Made by a program: the position numbers and the translations under genes
Part shown: piece by piece, positions 57,063-64,000 of the stretch
Numbering within the stretch: position 1 is the stretch's first letter
How the letters are laid out: the number at the start of each line of letters is the position of its first letter
From: Gyrodactylus bullatarudis
Lineage: Eukaryota; Platyhelminthes; Monogenea; Gyrodactylidea; Gyrodactylidae
Reading direction: 5' to 3'
DNA length: 64,000 bases
Assembly (NCBI GenBank): GCA_012064415.1
Contig: SSNU01000235.1
Span: 1-64,000, forward strand
Notes under the pieces: generated by a model
What the model was told of the DNA's origin: nothing
What the model saw: only the letters and a program-made list of their open reading frames with translations
Database searches by the model: none

Positions 57063-57515
57063 TTACATGCCATATATATAAAAAATTTACAAAACAACTA
57101 AAAAAGGTTAGGATGAATCTGATTGGCTCTCGTTTTGTGCTTGGGTTGGGAAGGGTTTTTATATTATCTCTTCTTTCACAGTTTATGACTCATGAAACAT
57201 GAGTGTAGGTATCTTTTGATCTATCACCCACCTTTTGGTGGGTTCAAATTTTATGCAATATATCAATATACTCTAAGTATATGTATCCAAGATGAGTACG
57301 AATACTCACAAGATATATTGCATAAAATTTGAACCCACCAAAAGGTGGGTGATAGATCAAAAGATACCTACACTCATGTTTCATGAGTCATAAACTGTGA
57401 AAGAAGAGATAATATAAAAACCCTTCCCAACCCAAGCACAAAACGAGAGCCAATCAGATTCATCCTAACCTTTTTTAGTTGTTTTGTAAATTTTTTATAT
57501 ATATGGCATGTAAGA
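57063..57515. mobile_element. Near-perfect 200-bp palindrome of Penelope terminal sequence
   Basis: Arms 57063-57264 and 57307-57515 are almost exact reverse complements around a spacer of about 42 bp. The left part begins next to the hammerhead and shares ACATGCCATATATATA with the sequence flanking the hammerhead at 40.7 kb. On the right the match ends where the hammerhead would start, so only one side keeps the ribozyme. Confidence 0.75.
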
Positions 57516-60229
57516 TTTATATATCCATTCTCGGTTGCCAACTTTTGCGTTTTCTACATATAGATATTTCATCTTACAGTTTACAACAAAACTTTTTGCG
57601 TTATTCAACTTGTCAGTGTCTTCTTATTCCTAAAGACCGTGTGATTCATGCAATTTCGATAATTTTTTGAAGAAAATCGGTACTCCAATCTACAAATTAA
57701 GGGCTGTGTCGTAAAGAAGGAGGAAATTTCACAGGAAAATTGAATTTTTTGGAACAAAATATTGAGCAGTTTTGTCCCAAAGATGGCATCAATATTCTTA
57801 AAAATGAATTCAGTATCAATAGTTGCTACAAAAACGTCTGAAGATCATTGAAAAAATCAGGAAGAAAAGAAAATTTATTGAACAGCACTGGTGTAACTCG
57901 AATGATCCGAATTCTCCATGCAACCAACATAGGTTTCAGAATCAGTTGGAGTCTGGATATTTTTGTTTTGCTAGTTCAGTGCAAGGCTTCAAATATTCAG
58001 TCATTTGAAGGGATACTAGGTTCATCTCTGGGACATTTTTAGAGTTAATCCATTTTGAGATTAGAAATATTCGATGTTATGTCTCTATCATTTCGGGTTT
58101 ACTTTTCATGGTTATCACATAGTCATCTTCCATTGTGAAAAGAATGAGCAAAAAGGTTATTTAGTTGGTAAAAGTAAAAGATATACTTTTGTGTATATGA
58201 TCAACTCAAGTGGTCCCTATCATGAATTAATAACTAAGCCAGGATTGAAATCTAATACTCCAAAGTACAGAGATAGACATTTGGAAGAAGCCTAAACAAT
58301 GGGGAGAATTTTGATGATTTTGGCAAAATAATAATTGAGTAAAAAAATACAATAATAAAAGTCATTTGGATGAACTTTTATCCGTATGTGGGCTAATGAA
58401 AAAAATTCTTTTGTTGGGCATCATTCATTTGATTATTCTGGGACTTGATCAATTCAAAGTCGTACAATAAGCTCTTTGATTCTATAACAAATCTGATAAT
58501 GATATATATATTAGAGAAAGACAAAATTTTTCTTTCTCCGAACACTTTTTTATTTTATGCCTCAAATAGATTCTCTATGCTCCGTAATTGCCGTGTACGA
58601 AAACTAAATTTTGGTGTTCTGATATGCCATTTCCCATATTCCCTAAAATCGTTAATTTTTCCCAAATTAAATGGAGTTTTTCAGGTTATATTAAGAATAT
58701 ATTTAAGATTAATTTGACGTGAAAAATTGATTCAAAAAGATGAAATCTGGTCCAATAATTCAAAATTGATCCTTTCTCGTAGTAAAACTCCTTGAAAAAT
58801 GGTGGCGTGTGAATTTGAAAATTTGACATCTTTATTAAAATTATGCATATCTAAATAAAATTAAAAACATAAGGTTCATTAGGAAACTTATCTCTCTCTT
58901 TTATTTTCTATCAAATGAACGCATAAATTCAAAAAGTTAAAAATTTTGTACTACTCTAACATATATTCTTTAATATGTTATTTGTGAATTCTAAAGGATT
59001 ATTATGTTTCATTTTGAAAACTCTTCAGCATCTATCAGTTTGAAAATTTTAATATTTCAAATGCAGGGTATAACGTTCGAACTTTGGGCTTTGGAGGGAG
59101 TATTGTTGAAAATTTGTTAAAGATTTACCCTTTGATCTTAGCTATTAGTCTTTCACCCCTTTTTGTGGCTATTGAATCAACGAATCATAAATTTATATGA
59201 TGATAATACTAGTTAGAGATTCTTATAAAATACAGGCAAAAGCTCTTTAAAGTGAGGAGAGCTGTGTGAATGGTCAGGTATACGTTATTCATAAGTAGGG
59301 TGACAAAAAATATGTTTGGCATATTTTTAAAACTGTCAAATACCCTTTTTATTAGCTTATCATATTTTTATTCTCAGGGCATAATTTTACAGTATTTTAT
59401 GCATATTATAGAACAAAACAAAAAATTTTTAATCCCTTCTCAAACAAAGTAGGCTGATTGAGATAAATATGATACAAACACCTATTTGTTGTCAAGGTCT
59501 TATGTAGTGAACAGATTGAAGAGAAACAATTAGAATAGGATAAAATTTTTATTTTCATACTTCTCTCTCATTGGTTCAATTTAAAGTTATTGTATCGGCT
59601 CTCAGAGTCAATCATTAAAATAGGTGTCAAGCATCAAGCATTTACGAACTTTCCCGATGAAACTATTGTGAATTAACAGTACCTAAAAAATGAACTACAT
59701 ATTTCGATATTTAATTTTTTCGAAAATGGCATTTAATTTTAAAAATCGCATATTTTTTGTCACTCTACTTATATTTTAACAGTACCTAAATTTGAGCGAG
59801 AATGTATATTTTTTGATTCCAAGATATCTGAGGTTCTTTTGGAAACTCAAATTTTTTCTCAGAATATTCAGAAAGGCAGGTTTTTTTGAATGTCTTGATT
59901 AAATAAGCCAATAAATGGTTAGTGAATAATTATTTATAAATAAAATCTGACAATAAATGAAAAAAATTGGACTGTAATTTTAAACTATCAAGAGTGAAAA
60001 TAGTGAGTTCTTTAAACTGAAAGATTACTCAACGAAGGAGCATAAATTTTCAACATTGACTCTTCTGATAAAATTTATACTTTCCATGTATATGGACTGC
60101 TGGGAAAAAAATAAGTATGCAGGGTAGAAAAAATTTTATTGTAAAAATTGTATATTCTTTTAAAAATTATTTTTTATAGAATCAGAGAAATCAAGTCATA
60201 AACACAGGTTAAATAAAAATAGTTCATTT
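57516..60229. other. Stretch with decayed coding traces
   Basis: From 57600 to 58300 short plus-strand frames have a protein-like look (KIIEKIRKKRKFIEQH; KRYTFVYMINSSGPYHELI) but are broken by stops and frame changes, so they look like a dead gene or element, family unknown. From 58300 to 60229 I see no signal. Confidence 0.3.
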
Positions 60230-60859
60230 TCATCTGTCTGAATGAATGCTTCTTGATCTGGAGTTGATAGAGGTGGGTGAGTTCGAGTCTATGCCAGAGG
60301 ATGATGTAGGCATTGTAGAGTAGTTACTCGAATAAAAGTGATACGGAGTAGACACACATTGGCTTGGGTCATCATCTTGAGTATAAAGAGATTTTGTACT
60401 ACTCGAGAGGGAAAGACTTTCTTCTCGAAATTTATCCTATAAATAAAATTAAATATTCAAGGTAGTTCTATAATAAGCAATTGTAATTGCAAATATCAGG
60501 GATAGGACAGGAGCACTCACTTGGACAATCATGGAGGACCTAATCAGATTAGTCGACATACCAGCCAAAAGTTGGATGTCCTCAGAGATATTAATGGATC
60601 GTACTGAGGCACGATTTTGACGGAATCCTGTTGGAGTGTTTCGAAGCTTTGGCGTTGAAAAACTAGCATTATTATTATTTAGATCTATTTCAGGGCTATT
60701 CATGTTCCTAGCCTTGATAGATCTTTCTCGGAAACGAGCTTCCAATTCCTCCTCTTGTACTTTGGTCATAGGTAAGGGGGGAGGACAGTTCTTCAAGTTT
60801 GCGAGAGTCTTGATTTTCTTCTTTTTTTGCTCTGTAATTTGATCTGGATTTTCTCCTTT
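60230..60859 (-). CDS. Unrecognised Ser-rich protein, last two exons
   Basis: Two exons join in phase 0 on the minus strand. The first, 60859-60521 (113 codons), follows an acceptor ...TTCTCTTCTAG and ends at GTGAGTGC; the second is 60436-60230 (stop TGA), and the intron is 84 bp. The visible part is about 181 residues: a Lys-rich start (KGENPDQITEQKKKKIKTL), a Pro stretch CPPPLP, a Glu/Arg helix EEELEARFRERS, a middle DIQLLAGMSTNLIRSSM, and a Ser/Thr/Tyr-rich tail ending SINSRSRSIHSDR. The tail may be regulated by phosphorylation and looks disordered. I do not recognise the family. Upstream exons must exist but were not found. Confidence 0.6.
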
Positions 60860-60914
60860 CTAGAAGAGAAACATCAGAATTACAAATTTTCAAATTTATA
60901 TTATTTAATTATTT

Positions 60915-61194
60915 TCTTGTCTAATCTTGATCCTGAAAATCAACTTTTGATCACTCTCCCACTTTCAAGTTAATAAAAATTTTCGGTTCAAAGTTCGAAA
61001 TAACAGGATTTTGGCGCCAAATGGGAATTTGAAAAATGACCATATTTTTCATAAAAATAATTTTTTTTCATCAACTGGTAAAAATGGGCAACGTGAGTAG
61101 GATTCCAAAAAATCTTTAACAAATTGGAATTCTTGATGAAGAAATCGAGATTTCTGTAAAAATCATAGATTCCCAACTTCATATCAACCAACTT
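60915..61194. repeat. Foldback-family copy, right arm
   Basis: Ends ATTCCCAACTTCATATCAAC, the inverse of the GAAGTTGG family terminus, and includes ATTTTGGCGCCAAATGGGAA and other internal blocks. The left arm is missing. It lies just upstream of the first visible exon of the minus-strand gene and probably within its intron. Confidence 0.6.
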
Positions 61195-61196
61195 TA

Positions 61197-61460
61197 GTTT
61201 TTGTTGAAAACCTTTTTTGTGAACCTATTTCCCAAGGTCATAGATATTCGAATAATCATACTTGTAAAATTCAAATATTGAATGGCCAAAACTCTATCTG
61301 TTGAAGCTTCAAAGATAGCCAAATTTTTGGATCAAATAATGAACCAATTTTAGATTGATAACTTGTAAACTAAAATTAATAGCATAGACTCGTATGCAAC
61401 GTGATCACAAGCCATTGAATGCAAGTAATGAAGAAAAATTTCTGTAACTTTAAGGGTTAA
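61197..61460. repeat. piggyBac-like MITE, right half
   Basis: Matches the right half of the element at 30.05 kb, ending AACTTTAAGGGTTAA at 61460. The left half is absent; it joins directly to the foldback arm. Confidence 0.55.
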
Positions 61461-63025
61461 TAAAAATTAATTTAATAACGGACAAAAGAATAAAAAGAGT
61501 AGAGTTTATTTATACGTCTGGAAGTAGATTAGTACACTAGAGAATAAAATTAAAACGTCAAAAGCACGTAAATGTTCCGCTAATGAAAAAACTCAATTAT
61601 TTCATTTTTTGGTAGAAGCGAAAACTTCAACTTTTTTTGTTTTCATTGAGAAGAAGAAGAAACAAAAAAACGTAACAGTCTTTCACAGAGGAATTGGATG
61701 AAATGAAAACGATTAGGAAAGCGTAAGTAGTGCACAAAAATAGGGAAAACTAACAAATGAAGATGGGAGAAATAGTTTTTGCCTCGTTTTTTTCCTTTGA
61801 AAACTTTTGTCTTTTTTACTCTATCTTATTTTATGTCGTCATTGAATTGATAGATTGTAAAAAATAAAATAGAAAAGAAAATTAAAACTTGAGAGATAGA
61901 GATGGAGAAAGAGGATGGAAAGAGATAGATTAGAGGAAAAAAACTAATAATAATGATTATGTAGTAGTAGTAGTGGTGGTGATGTGCAATCAAAGTTGCC
62001 TTTTTTCAATATATCATCATTGATCATTTTTTCATACGAGTGTTTCTTGGTGTGTCAGTGTGGTCGAGAGAAAAAGAGAGACATTGGGTCACTTTGAGTG
62101 AGTTGATTAAAAGTATACCACTTTTTACTACTTTTCATTCATAAATCAAACTAAAAAAACGAATATCGATAGTGCTCTCTGATTGGTTAACGTGTCTAAA
62201 TATGATTGGTCAATAATACGTGCTTGAAAACCACGATCTTTAAAAAAAATTTTCTTGATGATATTATAAATACTAATAATATAAAACGATCCCAACCTTA
62301 CGAGCAACGAGATCTCAGTATAAAACTTTTTGATTAATTAAACGTGTCTTTTGTGTTATTTGCACTTTCGGTTGGAACTCATGATGTACTACGATTATGT
62401 TAAATTCCATTTATCTCAGTCTTTTATATACGAGAAAGAATGCATAAATTAATCAAGAACAACATGGTCGATGATCATCATCATGATTTAGGACATAGAT
62501 GGCAGTTTCGGTAAAGTGAAAAGATACTTTTGAAAAGAATTGATTTGATATTTCTCAAGATAACAGGGCTATTCTTGCAGTGTTGATGAACCAAAGGGAG
62601 AACACTAAATCATAAACCCTTCTAAAACCGACATTTCCTAGTATATAAAAGATGATAGTTTGAAAGAAGAAAAAGGAATTTTTATGATCAAAAACTTGAA
62701 AAAAGAGAAATAACATGACGAAAGAAAGAATAATTAGGCAATAAAACTAGCAACATAATACTTATAGAATCTGGACGGAGATAGGTAAATTCACAGTGAA
62801 AATCTTCAATTGTACAGTAACAGTTAAAGCTAAATTAACCCTTTTGTAAGGTTCGCCCTAAGTAGGGCAATTATTCAAAGTCGGAAAATTTCCAGTTATT
62901 ACTAACTTATTTTATCTAACTTTGGATAAAATAACAAATATTTGTAAAAATGGGTTCAAAACCTGAAGAATTTTATGTTGATAGCATAAGTAAAAGTAGA
63001 TTTAATTGGAATATAACCAACCTTT
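61461..63025. other. AT-rich stretch without a gene
   Basis: Contains purine-rich runs (about 61640-61940) and a short trinucleotide run (TAG/TGG)n at about 61962-61982. It may include 5' parts of the gene at 60.2-60.9 kb, but no exon stands out. Confidence 0.4.
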
Positions 63026-63071
63026 TCCTGACGTTTCGGTACTGAGATAGTTAGGAACCTTCTTCAGACGC
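63026..63071 (-). ncRNA. Second hammerhead-like class (CTGAAGA...CGAAACGTC)
   Basis: Minus strand: CTGAAGA (63067-63061), a loop of about 23 nt closed by GGT with ACC, GAAA (63037-63034), then CGTC and AGG. The palindromic ACGT as a very short stem III with the site GTC is the form known for dimer-acting hammerheads of Penelope-like elements. Stem I is weak here (only about one pair), so this copy may be inactive. No RT gene is attached. Confidence 0.45.
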
Positions 63072-64000
63072 TTGTAATCTGAACTCTCTTATATTTTATC
63101 TAAAAACCTTATAGGTCCGGATGAGGGAACTATTTTCCTTGAATGTATTTTTATCAAAATATTCAGTCCCATAACTTTTCTCGCAACCTAATGTATTACA
63201 AGAAAAAGATCTATTCAGGGAAATAAAACTTGAGTTATCTTCATATCAAGCTTAAAATTGATCAATGATAGTTGAAGAGTGTGAATAAAGATTTTTTATC
63301 AAATTTCAAGAGTTTAAATTAAATTTAATAATAATTGGTATTATAATTGATTTTTATTTACGATTAGACAGATTTCTTTGCACTAAGGTGCAAGTGTACA
63401 GCATGTAAAGAGTGAAAGAAATAGGAACAACGACATAGAGAGGAGATGATCCCTTTAATCCCACGTCTCCACGTACACTTTGGAGAATCAATAAACAGCC
63501 TTATGTATATGTACATTTCCTTATCATCATCATTATTGCAGGGAAGGAGAGGAAAGTTTAAAAATTCTACACAGAAACTAAGAGAGGAAATGCACATAAA
63601 TAGACCAACTAACAACAAGATTAAATAAACAATGTACCAACCAAGGAGTAGTTAATCTGAGAGTTTTATTTAGTTCTTGAATATATGTATGTATGTTCCA
63701 GTTAAAAACGGTTTATTTGGCAATAAGTTAATTTATGAGTAGAGTATGCAAAAAAGGGCAATTTTACTTCATTTTTTATTTGATTCTTCATGCTCTTAGT
63801 TATTTACTAATCCTTGATTTAATCCGTTTTCTGAGGCCTTAGAAAAAAATAAAATAACTTTCTATCGTAAAACGATAGCTGTCCATTTTTAATTTGCAAT
63901 CGTCAGTTCGATATTTCTCATAGTCTTGAAAATAGTTATGGTTTTAGAGTGGAAAAATAATCTCTATTATCTTGATGATGATGATAAGAAGTTGGCTTTC
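63072..64000. other. AT-rich end of window
   Basis: Two overlapping ORFs of 60-84 codons on opposite strands near 63364-63628 have no recognisable domain. Nothing else is seen. Confidence 0.4.

Noticed and set aside
57600..58300. Several plus-strand ORFs resembling a gene
   Set aside because: Frames are broken repeatedly and no domain can be named; reported only as decayed coding traces.
1..64000. CRISPR arrays, tRNA or rRNA genes, bacterial operons
   Set aside because: None seen; direct repeats are dispersed mobile elements, and the genes are eukaryotic with introns.

Overview
The window is AT-rich animal nuclear DNA. Its genes carry spliceosomal introns, there are no operons of bacterial type, and it holds animal families (ETS transcription factor, Cys-loop channels, SLC25 carrier) plus Penelope-like, LINE, Mutator-like and foldback elements. 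Three introns are only 25-30 nt long. One gene (KTI12) has no start codon of its own but an acceptor placed so that a spliced leader ending in AUG would supply it. AUG-donating leaders are documented in flatworms, so I lean towards a platyhelminth or another compact, possibly parasitic spiralian. The phylum is an inference and is not proven.

Layout. 1-11 kb is mostly repeats: a LINE fragment, a foldback element, a Mutator-like element (2116-4223) with a perfect 9-bp target duplication, the last exon of a Kunitz-domain gene (6245-6471), and a second LINE fragment near 10.1-11 kb. 11.3-20.7 kb is the gene-dense core: KTI12 and WDR12 lie head to tail on the minus strand 88 bp apart (operon-like), an SLC25A44-type carrier is divergent from WDR12 across 87 bp, and an ETS1/pointed-type ETS gene follows. 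20.7-28.3 kb holds foldback elements, a possible exon pair and no firm gene.

28.4-39.1 kb holds three intronless pentameric ligand-gated channel genes. Two are close paralogues of anion-channel type in opposite orientation, with a 161-bp tract that looks gene-converted. The third is strongly diverged and has lost both Cys-loop cysteines and the PAR selectivity motif. Two 5'-truncated Penelope-like retroelements (35.4-36.9 and 41.0-42.3 kb) keep reverse transcriptase and GIY-YIG endonuclease. Hammerhead-ribozyme cores sit at their ends, and further copies occur at 43.7-44.1, 57.0 and perhaps 63.0 kb.

45-57.5 kb is dominated by long-inverted-repeat foldback elements and a 2.1-kb DNA transposon (47.0-49.15 kb) whose decayed gene also has a 25-nt intron. 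The 3' end of an unrecognised serine-rich gene lies at 60.2-60.9 kb on the minus strand. The rest to 64 kb shows no gene.

The host genes cover tRNA wobble modification (KTI12), large-subunit ribosome assembly (WDR12), mitochondrial branched-chain amino acid transport (SLC25A44), transcription (ETS) and fast neurotransmission (the channels). KTI12 and WDR12 both serve translation and are placed as if co-transcribed.
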